The notes beneath the pieces are model-generated. The model was not told the DNA's origin and searched no databases. It saw nothing but the letters and a program-made list of their open reading frames with translations. Position numbers and translations under genes: made by a program. A DNA stretch of 7,725 nucleotides from an uncultured Treponema sp. (lineage in GTDB: Bacteria; Spirochaetota; Spirochaetia; Treponematales; Treponemataceae), in contig CAJPPE010000070.1 of NCBI GenBank assembly GCA_905372345.1, positions 1-7,725 on the forward strand. The letters run 5' to 3'. Below, in pieces: positions 1 to 6,208 of the stretch (position 1 is the stretch's first letter; the number at the start of each line of letters is the position of its first letter).

Positions 1-1
1 A

Positions 2-394
2 AAAAACGATAAGGCCTATAGATTGGAAGAAATAATTGCAGCCCGTTCTATTAGCGGATACAAGCCTTGTGAAGATAAAAAATTTTGGCTTCTTGTAGAC
101 AGCGGTGTATATTCTGAAGCGGACCGTTTTACTTATATCTGTAAAAAAATCGGCTTTGCAACAGTTGTCGGAACTAATACGGGAGGTTCCGGAACAAACG
201 GTAAATTTCCTATGTACATTGCTCTCCCCAACAGCGGTTTACTAATAAAGTTTGATTTTATGTACGGCTTGACCGAAGACGGTTATTGCACTGATGAAAC
301 AGGTACTGCTCCTGATATTTATAATCTTCCAGGCAAAAGTGCTCTTGGAACTTGTTTGGAAACTATAAGAAAGTTAGGGGAAAGGACAAATTAG
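2..394 (+). CDS. S41-family serine peptidase, C-terminal fragment (5' end outside window)
   Basis: The reading frame is already open at the first full codon (position 2), so this is the 3' part of a longer gene; the TTG at 23 need not be a start. The translation fits the C-terminal half of the S41 (tail-specific/C-terminal processing) peptidase fold. A strand LLVDSG is followed by VYSEADRF, whose serine (codon 113-115) sits where the S41 nucleophile in TxSAxE lies. Then comes a helix, VVGTNTGGSGTNG (the usual G-x-T-G-G turn), and a closing PDIYN...ALGTCLETI segment like the family's terminal PD-V...AL..I. The usual downstream lysine of the CtpA Ser-Lys dyad is not obvious, so it may belong to a subgroup with another catalytic arrangement. 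Any signal peptide or PDZ domain would lie upstream and cannot be seen. The stop codon lies inside a 17-bp tandem duplication. The family call is moderately sure; the substrate is unknown. Confidence 0.72.
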   Translation, partial: KNDKAYRLEEIIAARSISGYKPCEDKKFWLLVDSGVYSEADRFTYICKKIGFATVVGTNTGGSGTNGKFPMYIALPNSGLLIKFDFMYGLTEDGYCTDETGTAPDIYNLPGKSALGTCLETIRKLGERTN

Positions 395-407
395 GGGAGA
401 GGACAAA
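374..407. repeat. Imperfect 17-bp tandem duplication at the peptidase gene's 3' end
   Basis: Two adjacent 17-base units (374-390 and 391-407) begin TTAGGGGA and end GGACAAA, with one mismatch. Unit 1 encodes the last residues (LGERTN) and unit 2 supplies the TAG stop at 392-394. Because 17 is not a multiple of three, the duplication changes the reading frame. With a single copy the frame would run ...LGERTNF and stop at TGA 412-414. It therefore looks like a recent small duplication that changed only the last residue. Confidence 0.85.
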
Positions 408-430
408 CTTTTGATGGAGCAAAAGTTTGT
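403..430 (+). terminator. Hairpin after the peptidase gene, possible terminator
   Basis: ACAAACTTTT (403-412) and AAAAGTTTGT (421-430) are perfect reverse complements, giving a 10-bp stem with an 8-base loop. It starts 8 bases after the peptidase stop and ends 32 bases before the next promoter's -35 box, which is where a terminator would sit. The stem is AT-rich and the following bases (ACCGTTTAATTT) have no proper T-run. It could be a weak or factor-assisted terminator, or an mRNA 3'-end stabiliser. Confidence 0.45.
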
Positions 431-462
431 ACCGTTTAATTTAACTACGAAAATCCGTCTTA

Positions 463-491
463 TTGCATAATTATTAAAATTTTAGTATACT
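463..491 (+). promoter_or_regulatory. Sigma-70-type promoter of the aminotransferase-hydroxylase operon
   Basis: A -35 box TTGCAT (463-468) and a -10 box TATACT (486-491) are separated by 17 bp, the ideal spacing. The -10 matches the TATAAT consensus at 5 of 6 positions; the -35 matches TTGACA only at TTG. A transcript would start near 498, giving a leader of about 30 nt before the ATG at 528. The -10 lies in the palindrome AGTATACT (484-491). No other promoter was seen before the following three genes, so this one probably serves all four. Confidence 0.65.
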
Positions 492-512
492 TTGCTGTTG
501 ATTTTATGCGGC

Positions 513-518
513 AAAGGA
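513..518 (+). promoter_or_regulatory. Ribosome binding site fixing the aminotransferase start
   Basis: AAAGGA ends 9 bases before the ATG at 528. It selects this ATG over the in-frame TTG at 492, which overlaps the -10 box and could not be on the transcript, and over the out-of-frame ATGs at 506 and 524. Confidence 0.7.
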
Positions 519-527
519 CTAAGATGT

Positions 528-1703
528 ATGCAAGATGTTCAGGCTAAAAAAACAATTCCTTTTTTTACTCCTTCCTTTTCTGAAGAAGAAGAAAAAGCCT
601 TGATGAGGGTGCTCCGCTCAGGGTGGCTTACTACGGGGAAGGAAACCATTGAGTTTGAAAAAGAATTTGCCGCCTTTACGGGAAGTAAGACTGCTCTTGC
701 CGTCAATTCGGCTTCAAGCGGGCTCATGCTTGCAATGGATGCCTGCGGTATAAAGAGCGGAACTAAAATCTTGACAAGTCCCTATACTTTTATTTCTACG
801 GCAACCTCTGCCCTGCACTTAGGCGGCGATGTGGTTTATGCCGATATCGAAAAAGATTCTTACAGTATAGACCCTGAAAAAATCGAAACTATATTAAAAA
901 AAGATAAGAACGTAAAGGCCATTGTTCCGATTCATATTGCGGGAAATGTTTGTAATATGAAGGCGATAAATGACCTTGCAAAAAAATATTCCGTTGCTGT
1001 GATAGAAGATGCGGCTCATGCTTTTCCTTTAAAAACGGAAGAAGGTTATGCCGGAACTCTCGGCACCTGCGGTGTTTTTTCTTTTTATGCGACAAAGACG
1101 ATTACGACAGGCGAGGGCGGAATGATTTGTACCAACGATGAGAAAATTGCAGAGCGTATAAAACTTATGCGTTCCCACGGTATAAACCGCACAATCTGGG
1201 ACAGGTACACCGACACAAAGGCTTCATGGAAGTACGACGTTACGGCTGAAGGCTGGAAGTGTAACCTGCCCGATATTCTTTCTGCAATAGGAAGGGTGCA
1301 GCTTAAAAAGGCCCAAACTTTTTTTGAGCAGCGTAAAAAAATTGCAGAAAAATATAATACCGCATTTGCAGGTAACGATTCTTTTATTCTTCCTCCCGAT
1401 GGAGATGGAAATGCTTGGCATCTTTATATTTTACGCTTGAACCTTGAATCTTTAAAAATAGGAAGAGACGAGTTTGGTCAAGCCTTACAAGAAAGGGGCT
1501 TGGGTATTTCGATGCACTTTATACCTCATTTTGAAATGTCTTATATAAAAGAAAGATACGGTTTAAATAGTTCCGATTTTCCGGAGTCGAATAAAAAATA
1601 TTTGCAAAGTTTAAGTTTGCCCTTTTATCCTTCAATGAGTGAAGACGATTCCGATTATGTTATCGAAAAGGTAATTAAACTTGCAAAATTGAATAGGCGT
1701 TAA
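528..1703 (+). CDS. DegT/DnrJ/EryC1/StrS-family PLP-dependent sugar aminotransferase
   Basis: This 391-residue protein has the normal full length for the family. These enzymes transfer an amino group, usually from glutamate, to keto-sugars on nucleotide carriers for LPS, glycan or antibiotic sugars; ArnB, PseC and WbpE are relatives. Visible signatures in order are SGWLTTG (31-37, substrate/PLP loop), AVNSASSGL (58-66, phosphate-binding region), VIEDAAHAF (158-166, with Asp161 for the PLP ring nitrogen) and SFYATKTITTGEGG (185-198). In the last, Lys190 is the expected Schiff-base lysine. Then come YDVTAEGWKCNLPDILSAIG (236-255) and GISMHFIPHF (326-335) near the C-terminus. The layout resembles ArnB closely, but the sugar substrate cannot be assigned from sequence. 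The gene heads the operon, and the next gene starts 3 bp after its stop. By eye it is richer in G and C than the three genes after it. A pairing with a hydroxylase cluster is unusual. Confidence 0.9.
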   Translation: MQDVQAKKTIPFFTPSFSEEEEKALMRVLRSGWLTTGKETIEFEKEFAAFTGSKTALAVNSASSGLMLAMDACGIKSGTKILTSPYTFISTATSALHLGGDVVYADIEKDSYSIDPEKIETILKKDKNVKAIVPIHIAGNVCNMKAINDLAKKYSVAVIEDAAHAFPLKTEEGYAGTLGTCGVFSFYATKTITTGEGGMICTNDEKIAERIKLMRSHGINRTIWDRYTDTKASWKYDVTAEGWKCNLPDILSAIGRVQLKKAQTFFEQRKKIAEKYNTAFAGNDSFILPPDGDGNAWHLYILRLNLESLKIGRDEFGQALQERGLGISMHFIPHFEMSYIKERYGLNSSDFPESNKKYLQSLSLPFYPSMSEDDSDYVIEKVIKLAKLNRR

Positions 1704-1706
1704 TTT

Positions 1707-3794
1707 ATGGATAAAACTTTTGTTTCAGATTTGGAATTTGAAAATCAGGAATGGGCACGCCTCATTCGTTGTAATGATGCAGGTGCCAATATTATAGACA
1801 TAGAAATTCCTGATTTACCTGAAGGTTTTTCTTTTTTTTCTGCAAAGGATATTGTGGGAAAAAACTCAATCAGCTTTTTAAAAACAGAAATACCTGTTTT
1901 TGCCGATGAAAAAATAGAATATGCCGGTCAAGCTGTAGGGATTTTGACAGGCCCCGATAAAAAAAAGCTTTTAGAGCTTTCAAATCTTTTTCAGATCAAA
2001 ACCCAGTATCTTTCACGTCCTAAGGCTCAATTTACTTTTGAAGAAGAAGAAAAAAATTATTTTGACTATCCTATAGTTTCTAGGGAAAGTTTAAGTTCGG
2101 GAAATGCTGAAGAGGTTTTTGAAAGAAGTTCACAAGTAGTTTATTCTACTTTTTCTTTTAAGCAAAGATATCATTACCATGCGGAAACAGCCTGCGTTAA
2201 AACAAACTGGGTTGATGACAGACTTGAAATTCATCTTGCAACTCAGTGGCCTTATCAGGTTTTAACTTCCGTTTGTAGTGTTTTAGATGTACATAAAGAA
2301 AAGATAAATGTAGTTTCACATGCAGAAGCCGAGTCTCTTGACGGAAGAATTTGGTTTCCTGCTTTACTTGCTGCACAAGTTTCTATAGCATCTTTTTTAA
2401 CAAAAAAAAATATAGTAATTGAATTTTCACGGCAAGAAGATTTTTTATATACTGTAAAGACTCCCATTGTTATGATTCAACATAAAACATCCGTTTCAGA
2501 ATTGGGAAAAATTACAGCTATGGATGTTTCGATAATTGTGGATTCAGGTTCATTTAATCCTTTTATAACTCAAATGCTTAAGCAAATGGTGGTAACTGCC
2601 GCCGGTATTTATCATTTACCTGTTTATATGATTAGTGCTGTTGCAATAAAAACTGAAAAAGGTTTGACCGGGTTGTTTTCCGGTTGGGGCGATTCTTATG
2701 TAAGCTCTGCATTGGAAAAACATATCAGTGAGATAGTAGAGCAGCTGGATTTATGTCCGATTCAATTTAGACTTCAAAATAATTTGAAAGTAGGTCAAAA
2801 AACAATTACGGGAATAAAAAAAGAAGAAGATTTTATTTTTGAAAATATTTTAAAGGCTGTTTGCAACACCAGTGATTTTTATAGAAAATTTTATGCTTAT
2901 AGATTGATGAATAAGGGCCGTAAAAACCGTTATGATGGAAACTGGAGAGGCATAGGTGTTGCCGTAGGCTGTCAATATAACGGTTTACATATTCTTGTAA
3001 AATCCGGTATGAATTATAGTGCAGAAATAACTTTAACAAAAGATGATAAGGTATTGGTCAAGGCAGACCCCACCTCGGAGGGCTTAAAGCGTATTTTAAA
3101 AAAACAAATTGCAAAAGAATTGGAAGTTGAAGACAGCCAAATTATTTTTTTAGGCGCCTCAACCGATGAAATGATTCCTACAGGAGCTGCAACTGCCTCT
3201 TGCGGTATCAGTATCTTGCCCGACCTTATTGAAAAATGTTGTACAGGAATAAAAAACCAAAGGTTTAGAAAACCTCTTCCAATTACCGTAAGCAAAACCT
3301 ACAAGCTGCCACGTTCTAAAGATTGGGATAACGAAACTTTAATGGGCAATCCTTTTATTTCGGAAACTCCCGGGGTTTGTGTTATTGAGCTTGAACTTGA
3401 TCCTAGTACCTATCAAATTATTGTAAGAGGTATTTGGTTTGCATGTGATCCCGGAAAAATATATTCAAAAAAAATGGTGCATAGAAATATTCATAAGACA
3501 ATTGCAAATGCAGTTTCAAATATTTCTGTAGAAAATATTAAAGAAAATAATTTACTTCCCTCCAATTATAAAATAATTACAACAGGAGCGATTCCTCCTA
3601 TAAGAGATTTTATTTTAGACAGCGAATTAAAAACTCGAGGTTTGGGAGAGTTAGCCGAGAGCCTTGTCCCTGCAGCGTATATTTCTGCACTGAATCAAAT
3701 TATGATTAACCACAAGCGAATCGATTTTTTACCTGTTTTTACCGAAGATATTTTTAATGCCGTTACAAAAAGTGAGGCTGTAGATGAAGATTAA
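1707..3794 (+). CDS. Xanthine dehydrogenase/aldehyde oxidase-family molybdopterin-subunit homologue, divergent cofactor loops
   Basis: In this family the large subunit carries the molybdenum-pterin site that hydroxylates purines, aldehydes or N-heterocycles. At 695 residues it is slightly shorter than usual (about 750-800). Residues about 1-105 resemble the a/b hammerhead domain (EIPVFADEKIEYAGQAVGIL at 61-80). Residues about 140-690 follow the Mo-binding fold: RYHYHAETACV (154-164), TQWPYQVL (179-186), IIVDSGSF (276-283), GASTDEMIPTGAATAS (483-498) and GLGELAESLVPAA (645-657), where Glu648 matches the catalytic Glu of GVGEP. Key loops are altered. GGGFGGK is replaced by AEAESLDGRIW (206-216). 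FRGFG reads FSGWG (324-328), losing the arginine. GQG near 455 reads PTSEG. The NP...GQIEGG segment after DPGK (581-584) is also lost. The frame is intact, with no stops. The ATG has only a weak AGG upstream, so translation is probably coupled to the aminotransferase. Fold assignment is secure; activity and substrate are not. Confidence 0.82.
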   Translation: MDKTFVSDLEFENQEWARLIRCNDAGANIIDIEIPDLPEGFSFFSAKDIVGKNSISFLKTEIPVFADEKIEYAGQAVGILTGPDKKKLLELSNLFQIKTQYLSRPKAQFTFEEEEKNYFDYPIVSRESLSSGNAEEVFERSSQVVYSTFSFKQRYHYHAETACVKTNWVDDRLEIHLATQWPYQVLTSVCSVLDVHKEKINVVSHAEAESLDGRIWFPALLAAQVSIASFLTKKNIVIEFSRQEDFLYTVKTPIVMIQHKTSVSELGKITAMDVSIIVDSGSFNPFITQMLKQMVVTAAGIYHLPVYMISAVAIKTEKGLTGLFSGWGDSYVSSALEKHISEIVEQLDLCPIQFRLQNNLKVGQKTITGIKKEEDFIFENILKAVCNTSDFYRKFYAYRLMNKGRKNRYDGNWRGIGVAVGCQYNGLHILVKSGMNYSAEITLTKDDKVLVKADPTSEGLKRILKKQIAKELEVEDSQIIFLGASTDEMIPTGAATASCGISILPDLIEKCCTGIKNQRFRKPLPITVSKTYKLPRSKDWDNETLMGNPFISETPGVCVIELELDPSTYQIIVRGIWFACDPGKIYSKKMVHRNIHKTIANAVSNISVENIKENNLLPSNYKIITTGAIPPIRDFILDSELKTRGLGELAESLVPAAYISALNQIMINHKRIDFLPVFTEDIFNAVTKSEAVDED

Positions 3795-4263
3795 TTTTAA
3801 TTTAAATAAAACCGCAGTTCAGATTGATGCTCCTGCAAATGAAAGACTTTTATCGGTTCTAAGAAGAGAGTTTAATCTTTTAAGTTTAAAAAGTTCATGC
3901 TTAAGCGGTCAGTGCGGGTCCTGTACTGTTTTAATGAATGATAAACCCGTTCCTGCATGTTTTATTCCCGTTTTTAATGTTGAAGGAAAAAATATAATAA
4001 CCTTGGAGTATTTTAAAACAACAGAAGAATATAAAATAATTGCGACAGGCTTTGATCAAGCCGGTGTTGAAATGTGCGGCTTTTGCGATGCAGGGAAAAT
4101 ATTTTTTACATACGCAATTTTAAATTCCAATATAGATATTGATGCTCCCGATGCCGAAGACAGTATAAGAAAATATTATTCGAGTACAATGTGCCGGTGT
4201 ACAAGCTTTGAAGATTTATTTTCGGCTATTGAAAAAATAAGTAAAAATCAACGGAGAAAATAG
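3784..4263 (+). CDS. [2Fe-2S] iron-sulfur subunit of a xanthine dehydrogenase-family complex
   Basis: This 159-residue protein has the usual size of the small CoxS/XdhC-type subunit, which carries electrons from the Mo site to FAD through two [2Fe-2S] clusters. The N-terminal plant-ferredoxin-like domain has Cys39, Cys44, Cys47 and Cys59 in the C-x4-C-G-x-C-x11-C pattern. The C-terminal helical domain has Cys98, Cys101 (CGFC), Cys137 and Cys139 (CRC). All eight ligands are present, so both clusters should form. Residues around the second, pterin-proximal cluster differ from consensus: the Gln before CGxC is Met97, GNLCRCTGY reads STMCRCTSF, and TPG after CGFC is DAG. The start overlaps the large-subunit gene by 11 bp, with GTGAGG at 3772-3777 six bases upstream of the ATG, a classic coupled arrangement. 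The gene order Mo-FeS-FAD differs from the Mo-FAD-FeS order of E. coli xdhABC. Confidence 0.9.
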   Translation: MKINFNLNKTAVQIDAPANERLLSVLRREFNLLSLKSSCLSGQCGSCTVLMNDKPVPACFIPVFNVEGKNIITLEYFKTTEEYKIIATGFDQAGVEMCGFCDAGKIFFTYAILNSNIDIDAPDAEDSIRKYYSSTMCRCTSFEDLFSAIEKISKNQRRK

Positions 4264-4268
4264 AACTT

Positions 4269-5114
4269 ATGACTGAATTAACTAAAAATAGCATTGTCTA
4301 TAGAGCCCGCCATATGCAGGAAATGCAGACTATCTTAAAAAATATTTCAAATATAAAACCTATTGCCGGTGCAACAGGTTTTTTAAACCATCAGACCGAT
4401 GAGATGATCTATTTACCGGAACACATTTTGGATTTAAATTTTTTACCTGAATTAAAAGTTATTTCAAAAACCGAGCGCTATTTTGAATTCGGTGCCGCCG
4501 TTACATTAAATGAGATATTGGATTTGGGTAAAAAAAATATTCCGCCTTCCTTATATTATGCTGTCGAAAAAATAGCGAACAATGCCATACGTTCTCTTGC
4601 AACGATAGGCGGCAACATAGCAACGGCGAATCCGCTTTCAGGAACTTTTTTGCCGATGCTCGCTCTTGATGCAAAGTTGGAAATCAGAACAGCCGAAAAT
4701 ATTGAATGGGTGCCGTTTGCAAGATACATTGATAAAAGCTATGCCGAAAAGAGAGAAGAAAAATATATTATCAGCCGAATTAGAATCCCAAATGAAACAT
4801 GGACAAAGAGTTTTTATACAAGAATTGGTACTCCGGGATATATAGGAAGTGATACGGCTTCATTTTTATTTTTAATTCTCATTCAAAAAAATATATTATC
4901 CGATATGAGGTTGTTTTTTGCATCTGATAAACTTATAAGAAATAAGGAATTCGATAACTTGCTTTTAGGAAGATCTTTGCCTCTTTCTCAATCTGAAGTT
5001 CCGGTGATTATGCAAAAAGCAGAACAGATTTTTACTCCTGAACAATTTTCTTCGGAGTTTCATAATTCTTGTTTTTATAATTTACTTGAAGATAATTTAT
5101 ACAATCTGACTTAA
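4269..5114 (+). CDS. FAD-binding subunit of a xanthine dehydrogenase-family complex
   Basis: This 281-residue protein matches the usual medium subunit (CoxM/XdhB type, about 280-300 residues), which takes electrons from the [2Fe-2S] clusters onto FAD and passes them to NAD+ or another acceptor. The first FAD loop, normally AGGTDL, reads AGATGF (33-38). The second is well kept: RSLATIGGNIATANPLSG (108-125) followed by FLPMLALDAKLEI (127-139), though the Asp usual after the Ser in P-x-SD is Gly125. YIISRIRIP (166-174) is like the family's EilteI.iP strand, and the C-terminal CO-dehydrogenase flavoprotein domain (about 180-280) is present but weakly conserved. The ATG lies 5 bp after the FeS gene's stop, with GGAG at 4253-4256. 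It is the last gene of the operon and ends 6 bp from the convergent holA stop. The call is confident for the fold, less so for catalytic competence. Confidence 0.85.
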   Translation: MTELTKNSIVYRARHMQEMQTILKNISNIKPIAGATGFLNHQTDEMIYLPEHILDLNFLPELKVISKTERYFEFGAAVTLNEILDLGKKNIPPSLYYAVEKIANNAIRSLATIGGNIATANPLSGTFLPMLALDAKLEIRTAENIEWVPFARYIDKSYAEKREEKYIISRIRIPNETWTKSFYTRIGTPGYIGSDTASFLFLILIQKNILSDMRLFFASDKLIRNKEFDNLLLGRSLPLSQSEVPVIMQKAEQIFTPEQFSSEFHNSCFYNLLEDNLYNLT

Positions 5115-5120
5115 AGTGTT

Positions 5121-6137
5121 TTAAATATTATCTGCGGTATATTTTTCTATTTTATTTCCGGACTTGCAAGCTATTTCATATAAGCACATATCCATAACTA
5201 TGTTTTGAAGACTTGTGCCTAAGGACCGTAACTCTAAATCCGTTTCCGATAAAAGAGCGATTATTTTTACGCACTGAACCTCATTCCAAAGTTTTGCAGC
5301 TCTTTTGTATTGTGCTAATGCGGTTTTTCCCGAAAACCCGAAACGCTTCAAAGCAAAATCATCCAAGTATTCATTATCTCTATGTATTTTGTGCCAGTCT
5401 TGTAAGCGTCTAAAACAATAGCTTAAGCCTGCAATAATTTGAACCGGCGAAGAATTTTTTGAAAGTATTATCTTTTGACTTATGGACAAGGCTGTTTCAA
5501 GGTTTCCCATTGTTAAGGCATTAAAAAGGCTGAATGGAGTTTCTTCTTTATTGTGTGCAAAAAGTTTTTCGATATTCTCTTGATCTATATGTGCTCCCTT
5601 TTGAAAATAGAGCACCAAATGAGAGCAGGCCGTTTTTAAAGCATCGGTATTGTTTTCTACTAATTCCAAAAGCTCATCAACGGCTTCATCTTCAATCTCA
5701 ATGCCTTCTCTAAAAAGAAATGAACGCACCCATTCTTGTTTTTTATTTTCAAAAAGCTCCCAAAATATTTTTTGTTGAGTTTTAGGAACGGTATCGCTTA
5801 TTTTTTTCGCAATTGACGTTTCATCGGAAATTAAAATTAAAAAAGAATCGCTTGTGTTTTCTTTTTTTGAAACCGATTGAATCCAGTCGGTAAGTAAATC
5901 AATGTCTTCTTTCTTTTTGATAAGCTCTGCGGATTTTAATATAATGAGTTTTGCAGAAGAAAAAAGAGATGCGTTTTGCAGGAGAGAAATTATATCGCCC
6001 ATGCCGGTATCTCCTGCATAGACAGTATGCGTTTCAATATCACCGTATTGTTTTGAAAGAGTTTTTAATACCGTATCAACAGCTGCATTTCTTTCTCCGA
6101 TTTCAGGCCCCATAAAAAGCCAAACAGGATTTGCCAA
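5121..6137 (-). CDS. holA: DNA polymerase III delta subunit
   Basis: This 338-residue protein has the normal length for HolA, the clamp-loader wrench that opens the beta sliding clamp during replisome assembly in the cytoplasm. The N-terminal AAA+-like domain opens with NPVWLFMGPE, a degenerate nucleotide-fold start without a working Walker A, as is usual for delta. SLLQNASLFSSAKLIILKSA (51-70) is the typical delta stretch with the Leu-Phe beta-binding region. A helical middle includes ENNTDALKTACSHLVLY (166-182). The C-terminal collar domain includes PFSLFNALTMGNLETAL (201-217) and LSETDLELRSLG (296-307), the family's ETDlxlK-like helix. The start is TTG (6135-6137), chosen because AAGGAG lies six bases upstream; the next ATG is codon 9 and lacks such a site. 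It has its own promoter and follows the lipoprotein gene on the same strand. It is a housekeeping gene. Confidence 0.88.
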   Translation of the reverse strand: MANPVWLFMGPEIGERNAAVDTVLKTLSKQYGDIETHTVYAGDTGMGDIISLLQNASLFSSAKLIILKSAELIKKKEDIDLLTDWIQSVSKKENTSDSFLILISDETSIAKKISDTVPKTQQKIFWELFENKKQEWVRSFLFREGIEIEDEAVDELLELVENNTDALKTACSHLVLYFQKGAHIDQENIEKLFAHNKEETPFSLFNALTMGNLETALSISQKIILSKNSSPVQIIAGLSYCFRRLQDWHKIHRDNEYLDDFALKRFGFSGKTALAQYKRAAKLWNEVQCVKIIALLSETDLELRSLGTSLQNIVMDMCLYEIACKSGNKIEKYTADNI

Positions 6138-6143
6138 TTATTT

Positions 6144-6149
6144 CTCCTT
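6144..6149 (-). promoter_or_regulatory. Ribosome binding site that decides the TTG start of holA
   Basis: On the minus strand AAGGAG is followed by six bases and then TTG. This is the strongest Shine-Dalgarno match in the window. It makes TTG the start rather than the ATG eight codons further in. Confidence 0.85.
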
Positions 6150-6171
6150 AAAAAACATGTTTATAAATATC

Positions 6172-6200
6172 AGTATACAATAAATATGGAACTTTGTCAG
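6172..6200 (-). promoter_or_regulatory. Sigma-70-type promoter of holA
   Basis: Read on the minus strand, CTGACA (6195-6200) and TATACT (6172-6177) are separated by 17 bp. Each box matches its consensus at 5 of 6 positions. Transcription would start near 6165, giving a leader of about 28 nt with the AAGGAG site. The promoter fits entirely in the 71-bp gap after the lipoprotein gene. No terminator was seen in that gap, so read-through from upstream may add to expression. Confidence 0.75.
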
Positions 6201-6208
6201 CTGCTCTA

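Noticed and set aside
2..394. Treating the TTG at 23 as the true start of a 123-residue protein
   Set aside because: The frame is open to the window edge and the product matches only the C-terminal part of an S41 peptidase.
492..527. In-frame TTG extension of the aminotransferase (12 extra residues)
   Set aside because: The TTG directly follows the -10 box and lies before the expected transcript start; AAAGGA points to the ATG at 528.
506..547. Short leader ORF of 13 codons overlapping the aminotransferase start
   Set aside because: No ribosome site precedes its ATG and the peptide has no attenuator-like codon run.
889..1095. Minus-strand ORF of 68 codons inside the aminotransferase gene
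   Set aside because: It is a shadow frame of a well-supported gene, with no ribosome site and a low-complexity product.
3014..3295. Minus-strand ORF of 93 codons inside the hydroxylase large-subunit gene
   Set aside because: It lies opposite conserved segments of the large subunit (TDEMIP...TAS) and shows no family signature of its own.
1707..3794. Calling the hydroxylase large subunit a pseudogene
   Set aside because: The frame is uninterrupted, it has a coupled downstream gene, and several fold motifs and the candidate catalytic Glu are retained.
5213..5413. Plus-strand ORF of 66 codons opposite holA
   Set aside because: It is a shadow of conserved holA sequence and has no ribosome site.
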